In this document: positions 1-5,139 of the stretch, in pieces | How positions within the stretch are numbered: the stretch's first letter is position 1 | Layout of the letters: every line of letters starts with the position of its first letter | Assembly (NCBI GenBank): GCA_025352585.1 | Contig: JANXTD010000495.1 | Span: 1-5,834, forward strand | Length of the DNA stretch: 5,834 nucleotides | Direction: 5' to 3' | Source of the DNA: Fimbriiglobus sp. | GTDB lineage: Bacteria; Planctomycetota; Planctomycetia; Gemmatales; Gemmataceae | Translations under genes and position numbers: made by a program | Notes under the pieces: generated by a model | Databases searched by the model: none | What the model saw: only the letters and a program-made list of their open reading frames with translations | Told to the model about the DNA's origin: nothing

Positions 1-121
1 AACTGCGTTGTAGGGGTGCCCCTTGTGGGTACCCGGCCTGCGCCTCCTCAACGCGGAGCCTTACCCGGTACACGGCCGTGAAGTCCGCTACAGGCGGCCG
101 CCCGTGCCTCGGCACGACCCA
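1..121. other. Gene-free stretch with clustered palindromes
   Basis: I see no convincing coding sequence here on either strand. The stretch lies just downstream of the leftward lipoprotein gene. It is marked by several short perfect or near-perfect inverted repeats: GGGTACCC at 27-34, TACC-C-GGTA at 62-70, CACGGCCGTG at 71-80, GGCGGCCGCC at 93-102 and CGTGCC-TC-GGCACG at 103-116. GGGTGCC at 14-20 can also fold with GGTACCC at 28-34 in a rightward transcript, using one G-U pair. These could act as 3'-end structures of the lipoprotein transcript or as protein-binding sites, but none is followed by a clear T-tract. Some palindromes are expected by chance in GC-rich DNA. Confidence 0.4.
93..116. 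repeat. Back-to-back palindromes after the lipoprotein gene
   Basis: GGCGGCCGCC (93-102) is a perfect 10-bp palindrome. It directly abuts CGTGCC-TC-GGCACG (103-116), a 6-bp stem with a 2-nt centre. On the minus strand the second element begins 5 nt past the TAG stop of the lipoprotein gene, where a transcript-ending or stabilising hairpin would sit. No U-run follows in the minus direction, so an intrinsic terminator is not demonstrated. Confidence 0.35.
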
Positions 122-397
122 CTACTCTTCGCCGGACTCCCGCCGATTGGCTCGGTCGATTCGAGCGCGCCCGTCTACTTCCAGCGCGGTTCCGACCCCC
201 ACCGCCACCGCTCCGCCCACCTTGGTGGCTGGCTCAGGTGACGTGGCCAAAGCGACCGTGCCCCCGGCCTGTAGCACCTTCCCGGTCCCGACCTCCGCGA
301 CTCCGATAGCTCGGTCGTGCCTCGGGTTTCCCGTATCCCCGCACCCCGCTGCTAACACGGCGCTGAGCAGCACCGCAACAAATCCGATTCGCTTCAT
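122..397 (-). CDS. Small secreted lipoprotein, function unknown
   Basis: This encodes a 91-residue protein that I do not recognise as a named family. The N-terminus is a textbook lipoprotein signal: MKR, a hydrophobic stretch to about residue 17, then the lipobox LAAGC with Cys19 as the predicted lipidated residue. It should therefore be exported and membrane-anchored. The mature part of about 72 residues is rich in Gly, Ala and Val in its middle (about 33-73), with short alternating runs such as GGAVAVGVGTAL, and ends in a charged segment rich in Arg and Glu. No cysteine other than Cys19 and no sorting tail are visible. The ATG start is supported by AGAGG five bases upstream (403-407 on the plus strand). 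It lies 178 nt downstream of the FHA gene in the same orientation, so it may have its own promoter. The signal peptide is solid, but the body is low in complexity and could belong to a fast-evolving lineage-specific gene. Confidence 0.72.
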   Translation of the reverse strand: MKRIGFVAVLLSAVLAAGCGDTGNPRHDRAIGVAEVGTGKVLQAGGTVALATSPEPATKVGGAVAVGVGTALEVDGRARIDRANRRESGEE

Positions 398-575
398 GGG
401 AACCTCTGTCGTTTTGGCAGCGCTGACTTGGTCGCCTCCACCGAACTAGATGTGCACAGAGTGAAGAACCGCCGTTTTGCGCGGTGATGACGTGCCCCGA
501 GATGGCAAGTAATTGGCAGTCTACCCACCTCGCTCGTTCAAAACAAGACAAAATGGAGAAAGTCACTTTGATAAT
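398..575. other. AT-richer intergenic region between two leftward genes
   Basis: This 178-nt stretch separates the FHA stop from the lipoprotein start and is noticeably richer in A/T than the flanking genes, especially at 536-576. It contains the Shine-Dalgarno-like AGAGG of the lipoprotein gene (minus strand, 403-407), the perfect 8-bp palindrome TGTGCACA (451-458), and the small inverted repeat AAAGT-C-ACTTT close to the FHA stop codon. On the minus strand the bases after the FHA stop are T-rich, but no stable stem precedes them, so a terminator cannot be called. A leftward promoter for the lipoprotein gene is likely here, but I cannot place its boxes with confidence. Confidence 0.4.
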
Positions 576-1739
576 TCACGCCTGCATTTGGGGCGCGATC
601 AAGTCGAACAGCCGTTGCCACAGGGTCTGCCGCTCGACTTGCAGCGCCGCCATGCGGTCGTGGACCCAGACTTCGGGCAGCGACGCGGCCGACTGCGTCT
701 GGAGCTGCTGCATCTCGGCGTTCAGCTCGGCCATGCGGGCCAGCTCGCCCTGCATCGCGCCCAACTGCTCGCGGTGCAGCTCGCCGAAGCGGCGGACCAT
801 GCCGACCATCGACGCCTCGAATTGGGCCATCATCTGCGCCTGCGCCGCCGCGAACGCCTGCACCGCCGGGGCCAACTCCCGCGCCGCCGGCGTGTCCGGG
901 ACCGGCTTGGCCGGCGGCAACTGCGTCCCCAGCGGCGGCGTGTACTGCGACTTCGGCGTCAACTTCGGCAGCGCCCGCGGCGACGGCACCCGCACCGGCA
1001 CCCGCGCGGGGGTCGCCTCGTCGAGGTAGGCGAAGCCGAGGCGGAAGCGGCCGACTTGCAACTCGTCACCGGTCTTGAGGTGCGCGTAGCGGGTCTCCTC
1101 GCCGTTGACGCGGACCCCCTCGCGGCTCAGCAAGTCAACGACCCACAGGCCGTCGGGCGTCAGCACGAAGTAGCAGTGGAACGGGTCGATGTCGTCGGCG
1201 GCCAGGCTGATCTTGCAGTCGCGCGCCCGGCCGACGAACGTCACCAGCCGGTTCACGACCCACTGGCCGGTGACCGTCTTGCCGTTGAGGAAGCGCACCG
1301 CCACGCGCGGCAAGTGCTCCGTCGCGGCGGGGTCGGGCAGAAACGGACTCGTTAGCGGGGCCGTCGGCCGCACGAACAGCGGCTTGCGCAGCGAGATGCG
1401 GAACGGGCCGACGGCGACGGGGTCGGTGGGGGTCAGCCACAGGAACGGCTGGCGGTCCGGCCCCGCGGCCCCCTCCTCAGTCTGGTGCAGGCCGGTGCGC
1501 GAGCCGATGTCGGCCACGAGCACGCGGCCGCCGACCGCTTGCAGGCAGGCGTGGCGCAGGCTGATTTGCGCGTCGAGCAGCGTGACTTCGCACGATGGGT
1601 CGCGGCCGGCCAAGGCGCACGGCAGGTCGAGCTGGCCCTCGGCGAGGACCGCGCCGTCGTTGCGGACGATGCGCAGGTCGATCGGCGAGCGCAGGCCGCA
1701 GGCGGCGGCGAACGGCGAGAGTTCGGACTGGTTCACCAC
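576..1739 (-). CDS. Tandem FHA-domain protein with coiled-coil tail
   Basis: This is a 387-residue cytoplasmic-type protein with no signal peptide or membrane segment. Two forkhead-associated (FHA) folds, which normally bind phosphothreonine, can be read. FHA1 spans about residues 20-118 (GRDPSC at 45-50, SLRH at 60-63, GSRTG at 79-83). FHA2 spans about 146-238 (GRARDC at 170-175, DPFH at 185-188, REGVRVNGE at 206-214). A Pro-rich linker follows (about 242-285), then an Ala/Gln/Met/Glu-rich helical segment (about 288-380) that probably forms a coiled coil. FHA1 keeps the Arg and Ser-x-x-His core but has Thr where the ligand-binding Asn is usual. FHA2 has Asp in place of the core Ser and Glu in place of that Asn, so phosphopeptide binding may be weak or altered. 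The start is GTG (1737-1739), followed by a second GTG; no strong ribosome site precedes it. It probably acts as an adaptor in Ser/Thr kinase signalling, but the partner is unknown. It is divergent from the exosortase operon. Confidence 0.85.
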   Translation of the reverse strand: MVNQSELSPFAAACGLRSPIDLRIVRNDGAVLAEGQLDLPCALAGRDPSCEVTLLDAQISLRHACLQAVGGRVLVADIGSRTGLHQTEEGAAGPDRQPFLWLTPTDPVAVGPFRISLRKPLFVRPTAPLTSPFLPDPAATEHLPRVAVRFLNGKTVTGQWVVNRLVTFVGRARDCKISLAADDIDPFHCYFVLTPDGLWVVDLLSREGVRVNGEETRYAHLKTGDELQVGRFRLGFAYLDEATPARVPVRVPSPRALPKLTPKSQYTPPLGTQLPPAKPVPDTPAARELAPAVQAFAAAQAQMMAQFEASMVGMVRRFGELHREQLGAMQGELARMAELNAEMQQLQTQSAASLPEVWVHDRMAALQVERQTLWQRLFDLIAPQMQA

Positions 1740-1781
1740 GAGCGTCGGCCCCGCGTCGGTTCTCGGAATCCGCCCAACCCT

Positions 1782-1787
1782 AGCATA
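1782..1787 (-). promoter_or_regulatory. Possible -10 element for the FHA gene
   Basis: On the minus strand this reads TATGCT, matching four of six bases of the TATAAT consensus. It lies about 42 bases upstream of the GTG start, which would give a leader of roughly 35 nt. No good -35 box is visible at the right distance, so the call is tentative. Confidence 0.22.
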
Positions 1788-1811
1788 CGTCTGGCGGTGC
1801 GACCGGCGGGA

Positions 1812-1846
1812 CCGGCCGCGGCGGCGTAATTCGCGCCGCCGGCCGG
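1812..1846. promoter_or_regulatory. Interrupted palindrome between divergent genes, possible operator
   Basis: CGGCGGCG (1819-1826) and CGCCGCCG (1834-1841) form a perfect 8-bp inverted repeat around TAATTCG. The arms extend past a 2-nt bulge with CCGGC (1812-1816) and GCCGG (1842-1846), giving 13 paired positions. It sits between the two divergent starts, about 20 bases upstream of the likely exosortase -10 box and so around its -35 region. That is a suitable place for a regulator that controls one or both directions. It could instead be a GC-rich chance palindrome. Confidence 0.35.
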
Positions 1847-1866
1847 CCGCCGCGCCGAACGGGCAC

Positions 1867-1872
1867 TACAAT
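1867..1872 (+). promoter_or_regulatory. Likely -10 element of the exosortase operon
   Basis: TACAAT matches five of six bases of the sigma-70-type TATAAT consensus and stands out in very GC-rich surroundings. Transcription would start near 1878-1880, leaving a leader of about 30 nt that contains the ribosome site. No recognisable -35 box lies 16-18 bases upstream; that space overlaps the right edge of the palindrome at 1812-1846. Confidence 0.5.
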
Positions 1873-1898
1873 CCCACTTCTCCCCCCGCTCGCCGCCC

Positions 1899-1903
1899 GA
1901 GGA
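1899..1903 (+). promoter_or_regulatory. Shine-Dalgarno site fixing the exosortase GTG start
   Basis: GAGGA lies seven bases upstream of the GTG at 1911-1913. This is a good anti-16S match at normal spacing and supports the non-ATG start of the exosortase. Confidence 0.6.
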
Positions 1904-1910
1904 CTCGACC

Positions 1911-2972
1911 GTGCTAGCGACCCCGACCGCGGAAGTCGTGCGGCAGCGCCCGTGGCGGGTCGGCCTGGCCGTCGTCGTCGTCGCGCTGCTCTTCGCGTTC
2001 TCCGGCGTCCTGCGCGAGCTGCTCACGCTCTGGACGACCAAGGCCGACTATTCGCACGGCCTGCTCATCGTGCCGTTCGTGGTCTACCTGCTCGTGACCC
2101 GCCGCGAACTGTTCCCCGCCCGCATCGCCTGGCCCGACCCGTGGAGCCTGCCGCTGTTCGCCGGGAGCGCGGCCGTCTACTTCGTGGCGGAGCGCACCAA
2201 CGTCGCCAAGGAGTGGCTGCAAGCCTTCGCGCTGGTGCTGGCAGCCGCCGGGGTCGCGGTCATGTTCTGCGGCGGCTGGCGCTCGCTGAAGTGGGCCTGG
2301 CCGGCGTTCGTCTTCTTCCCGCTCGCCTTCCCGCTGCCCGACCGCGTCGGGGCGCTGGTCACCTTCAAGTTGCAGTCGTTCGCGGTCAAGTGGGGCAACT
2401 ACGGCTTCCAGACGCTCGGGCTGCCGTCCTACGCCGAGGGCAACGTCATCGTCCTGCCGCACCCCGACGGCGAGACGCGCCTGGGCGTGGCGCAGGCGTG
2501 TTCGGGGCTGAGTATGCTGCTGGCGTTCGTGACGCTGTCGGCGGCCATCGCGTTCCTGTACAAGTCCCGGCCGGCGGTCGATCGCGCCATCCTGTTCGCC
2601 AGCGCGTTCCCGATCTCGCTGCTGTGCAACATGCTGCGGATCGTCGCCACGGGGCTGGTCTACTACGCCGGCTGGACGCGGCTGGGCGACTTCGTGGTCC
2701 ACGACCTGGCCGGCTGGCTGATGATGCCGCTGGCGCTGCTGTTCTTGTGGCTCGAACTCAAGGTCATGGACTGGGTCACCGAGCCGGTCGTGCGGCTCTC
2801 GACTAACGAGTTGCTGGGGCTGGGCGGCCGGGAGTCGCGGCGGACGCAGCGCACGTCGTCGGGCGGGGCGGGGGCGTTCAACCCGCTCAAGCCGCTGGCC
2901 TCCGGCGGCCCCGGCTCCGGGCCGAACCCGCTGCGCCCCGAGCCGCGCTCCGACGCGGGGTCGCCCTCGTGA
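1911..2972 (+). CDS. Exosortase (PEP-CTERM-type protein-sorting transpeptidase)
   Basis: This is a 353-residue polytopic inner-membrane protein of the exosortase/archaeosortase (EpsH) family. Family members cleave C-terminal PEP-CTERM-like sorting tails and transfer the protein to a surface acceptor. The expected triad is visible: Cys197 in AQACSGLSM, Arg243 in NMLRIVATG and His264 in VVHDLAGW. The family's N-terminal signature DYSHGLLIVPF is at 46-56. About eight hydrophobic segments can be seen (roughly 16-33, 48-62, 79-92, 103-119, 127-142, 198-216, 225-252, 265-285). The stretch 164-190, just before the Cys, is the typical extracytoplasmic loop. The start is GTG with GAGGA seven bases upstream. 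After the last helix comes a soluble tail (about 290-353) rich in Gly, Pro, Ser and Arg that is not part of the catalytic core. The gene heads a four-gene operon with VanZ, glycosyltransferase and ligase genes. The family call is firm; I cannot assign a numbered subtype (xrt letter). Confidence 0.93.
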   Translation: MLATPTAEVVRQRPWRVGLAVVVVALLFAFSGVLRELLTLWTTKADYSHGLLIVPFVVYLLVTRRELFPARIAWPDPWSLPLFAGSAAVYFVAERTNVAKEWLQAFALVLAAAGVAVMFCGGWRSLKWAWPAFVFFPLAFPLPDRVGALVTFKLQSFAVKWGNYGFQTLGLPSYAEGNVIVLPHPDGETRLGVAQACSGLSMLLAFVTLSAAIAFLYKSRPAVDRAILFASAFPISLLCNMLRIVATGLVYYAGWTRLGDFVVHDLAGWLMMPLALLFLWLELKVMDWVTEPVVRLSTNELLGLGGRESRRTQRTSSGGAGAFNPLKPLASGGPGSGPNPLRPEPRSDAGSPS

Positions 2973-3892
2973 GGGAACCCGTCGCCCCGGCCCCGCGCCG
3001 AAGTCACTACGCGCTGCTCGCGCTGGGCTTCGCGGCGTTCACCGTCTACGGCAGCCTGGTGCCGTTCCGCTTCCACGCCCGCGGTGCGTCCGACGCCCTC
3101 GACGCCTTCGCCTGGGTGTTGGCGAACCGCGTCGCCGTCGAGGCGCGCGGCGACGCGCTGGCGAACGTGCTCCTCGGCGTGCCCCTCGGCTTCCTGGCGC
3201 TGGCCGCCCTGCGCGCCGACCGCCCCGGCCGACTGGCGACCTGGCTCGTCGCCGTCGCACTGTTGCCGCTGTGTACGCTGTTCGCGGCGGCGGTCGAGTT
3301 CTCGCAACTTTTCACGCTCACACGCACCTGCTCCGCCACCGACATCGTCGCGCAGTCCCTCGGCTCCGCGCTGGGCCTGGCGGCGTGGCTGGTCGCCGGC
3401 GGCTGGGTGACGCGGCGACTGCGCGCCGCCTGGGCCGACCCGCGCCTCGGCGGCCGGCCGGGGCAGCGCGTGGTGGCGTACTGCTTCGCCGCGGCGCTGT
3501 TGCAGATGATGCCACTCGACATCGACACCAGCCCCGGCGACCTGTACCGCCGGCTGCGCGACGGCGAGGCGGCCGCGGAGCAGTGGGCACCGTCGGCCGT
3601 GGCGGTCGCGGCGCTGTTCCTGCCGGTCGGGTTGCTGCTGGCAGCGGTCCCGTCGCGCGGCGGCGGCCTCGGGGCGTTCGGACTAGGGCTGGCGTTGGTC
3701 GCGGCGACTGAGGCCAGCCAACTCGTCGTCTCGCGGCACGCCAGGGTCTCCGACGTGCTCGCCGGGGCGGCCGCCGTGGCGGTCGGCCGGGTCGTGGCGC
3801 GGCCGGCGTGGCGGAGGTGTCGGAATTTCCGCCAACGGTGTGCTAAAGATACGTCGATTTCCCGCCGCACGCCGTCCGAGGCCGTTTCATGA
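2969..3892 (+). CDS. VanZ-family membrane protein, apparently tandem
   Basis: This is a 307-residue membrane protein of the VanZ-like family, whose biochemical role is poorly understood; the founding member gives low-level teicoplanin resistance. Family hallmarks occur twice. The first copy has YGSLVPF (27-33), DALANVLLGVPLGF (62-75), EFSQLF (110-115), then SATDIVAQSLGSALG (122-136). The second copy has MMPLDI (180-185), a helix with LFLPVGLLL (216-224), EASQLV (248-253), then RVSDVLAGAAAVAVG (259-273). I read this as two VanZ modules joined by a basic linker (about 148-168). About eight hydrophobic segments fit this. The GTG start overlaps the exosortase stop by 4 nt (GTGA), with GGGG eight bases upstream. 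The last 27 or so residues are basic and contain two Cys; their DNA is less GC-rich. VanZ proteins are recurrent neighbours of exosortases, so a role in envelope or surface-glycan assembly is plausible but unproven. Confidence 0.85.
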   Translation: MREPVAPAPRRSHYALLALGFAAFTVYGSLVPFRFHARGASDALDAFAWVLANRVAVEARGDALANVLLGVPLGFLALAALRADRPGRLATWLVAVALLPLCTLFAAAVEFSQLFTLTRTCSATDIVAQSLGSALGLAAWLVAGGWVTRRLRAAWADPRLGGRPGQRVVAYCFAAALLQMMPLDIDTSPGDLYRRLRDGEAAAEQWAPSAVAVAALFLPVGLLLAAVPSRGGGLGAFGLGLALVAATEASQLVVSRHARVSDVLAGAAAVAVGRVVARPAWRRCRNFRQRCAKDTSISRRTPSEAVS

Positions 3893-5139
3893 CCGTGGCC
3901 GCCCCGACCCTTGCCCCCCCGTTGACCGCGCCGCCCACCCCGGCCGCCGGCCGCCCGCGGCGCTGGCTCTTCTACAAGGAGCGCTTCGCCTGGCCGCGCA
4001 GTAGTGGGCACGACGTCCACACGTTCCACCTGATGCAGGCGCTGACGCGGCTGGGGCACACCGTCTCCGTGGCGACCGCCGACGCCGCGCCCGACGCCGC
4101 GCTCGCCGGGCTGCCGATGGCCAACCGCTACGTCCTGGGCGAGTCGCCGCCGCCGGCCGCGGGCGACTTCCCGCTGGTCGAGACGAAGGCGCAGGCGAAG
4201 TTCCGCAACTACTGGGGCGTGCGGGAGGGCCGCGTCCGACAGTTCGCCGCCGCCGCCGCCGACTGCGACGCCGAGTCGGTCGTCGTCTCGGGGCTGAACG
4301 TGCTGCCGCTGCTGGGGGCTATCGAAGGCCGCGAGCGGGTCTGGTACGCCGCCGACGAGTGGGTCTGGCACCACCTGTCGATGGTCAAACTCCGCCGGCG
4401 CTCGACGTGGGCCGAGGTCAAGCACGCCGCGATCAAGGGGCTTTACGAGCGCGCCTACCGGGCGAAGCTCGACCGCGTCTGGGTCGTGTCGAGGGCCGAC
4501 GCCCAGGCCTTCCGCTGGTTCGCCGGCGTGCGCCACGCCGACGTCCTGCCCAACGGCGTCGACGCCGACCACTTCGCCCCCGCCGACTCGTCGGTCAGCG
4601 TGGTCCCGAACAGTTGCGTGTTTTGGGGCCGGCTCGACTTCGGGCCGAACGTCCAGGCGATCGAGTGGTTCGTCACCAAGGTCTGGCCGGGCGTGCGGGC
4701 CAAAGTCCCGACGGCGCGGCTGAACCTCTACGGCTTCCAGCCGACGCCGGCGGTCACCCGCTTCGCCGGCCGCGACGGCATCACGCTCACCGGCGACCTG
4801 CCGGACATTCGCGACGCCGTGCGCGAGTGCGGCGCGGTCGTGCTGCCGTTCGTCAGCGGCGGCGGCGTGAAGAACAAGTTGCTCGAAGCGGCCGCGATGG
4901 CGATGCCGATCGTGGCGACGCGGCGCACCGCCCACGGCCTCAACGGCACCCCGCCGCTACGCTTCGCCGAGCGCCCGGCCGCGTGGGTCGAGGCACTCGC
5001 CGAGTTGTGGGCCAGTGAGTCGGCCCGGCGGTCGCTGGGGTCGGCGGCGCGGGCCTGGGTCCGGGAGCACCACACCTGGGACGCCGCGGCGCGGGTCGCC
5101 GCCGGCGCGTCGAAGTCGCTACGGGGGGCGTCCGCGTGA
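3889..5139 (+). CDS. GT4-type glycosyltransferase, PEP-CTERM/EpsH-locus sugar transferase type
   Basis: This 416-residue protein should transfer a sugar from a nucleotide-sugar donor to a growing surface glycan on the cytoplasmic face. It has a two-lobed GT-B layout. The N-terminal lobe runs from about 24 to 200 and includes the acceptor-side SSGHDVHTFHLMQALTRLGH (38-57). The C-terminal lobe runs from about 215 to 395, with LPNGVDADHFAP (220-231), FWGRLDFGPNVQAIEWF (245-261), LTGDLPDIRDAV (300-311) and GGGVKNKLLEAAAMAMPIVAT (324-344). Glu333 is the second Glu of the GT4 EX7E motif; the first is Gly325, a change I believe is seen in related sugar transferases. The overall style matches the sugar transferases tied to exosortase/PEP-CTERM loci. 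The first 22 residues are a Pro/Ala-rich leader. The ATG overlaps the VanZ stop by 4 nt (ATGA), with GAGG seven bases upstream (3878-3881). Family confidence is high; the donor and acceptor sugars cannot be told from sequence. Confidence 0.9.
   Translation: MTVAAPTLAPPLTAPPTPAAGRPRRWLFYKERFAWPRSSGHDVHTFHLMQALTRLGHTVSVATADAAPDAALAGLPMANRYVLGESPPPAAGDFPLVETKAQAKFRNYWGVREGRVRQFAAAAADCDAESVVVSGLNVLPLLGAIEGRERVWYAADEWVWHHLSMVKLRRRSTWAEVKHAAIKGLYERAYRAKLDRVWVVSRADAQAFRWFAGVRHADVLPNGVDADHFAPADSSVSVVPNSCVFWGRLDFGPNVQAIEWFVTKVWPGVRAKVPTARLNLYGFQPTPAVTRFAGRDGITLTGDLPDIRDAVRECGAVVLPFVSGGGVKNKLLEAAAMAMPIVATRRTAHGLNGTPPLRFAERPAAWVEALAELWASESARRSLGSAARAWVREHHTWDAAARVAAGASKSLRGASA

Noticed and set aside
14..34. 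Hairpin GGGTGCC...GGTACCC as an intrinsic terminator.
   Set aside because: It pairs fully only in a plus-strand transcript with one G-U pair, has no T-tract after it, and no rightward gene is seen ending there.
154..166. GGTCGATTCGAGC, which resembles a tRNA T-arm.
   Set aside because: No matching acceptor stem, D-arm or anticodon arm can be assembled around it, and it lies inside the lipoprotein gene.
78..449. 123-codon plus-strand frame opposite the lipoprotein gene.
   Set aside because: It is Pro/Ser/Thr-rich with no domain, while the opposite strand carries a clear lipobox signal and ribosome site.
467..484. ACCGC...GCGGT inverted repeat as a terminator for the FHA gene.
   Set aside because: The stem is only 5 bp, lies about 90 bases past the FHA stop, and is not followed by a T-run on the minus strand.
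513..1355. 280-codon open frame on the plus strand.
   Set aside because: It is antisense to the FHA gene and its translation is an Arg/His/Leu-rich low-complexity chain, typical of the complement of a GC-rich gene.
1952..2806. 284-codon plus-strand frame inside the exosortase gene.
   Set aside because: It is out of frame with the clear exosortase, Arg/Ala-rich and without hydrophobic segments or motifs.
4246..4261. GCC trinucleotide run as a microsatellite-like element.
   Set aside because: It is short, in frame, and simply encodes a run of alanines in the glycosyltransferase; there is no sign of phase variation.
3046..4935. Very long open frame (629 codons) on the minus strand opposite the VanZ and glycosyltransferase genes.
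   Set aside because: It is rich in Arg, His, Gly and Ala with no recognisable domain and runs antisense to two clear families. Such frames are common in GC-rich DNA because stop codons are rare.
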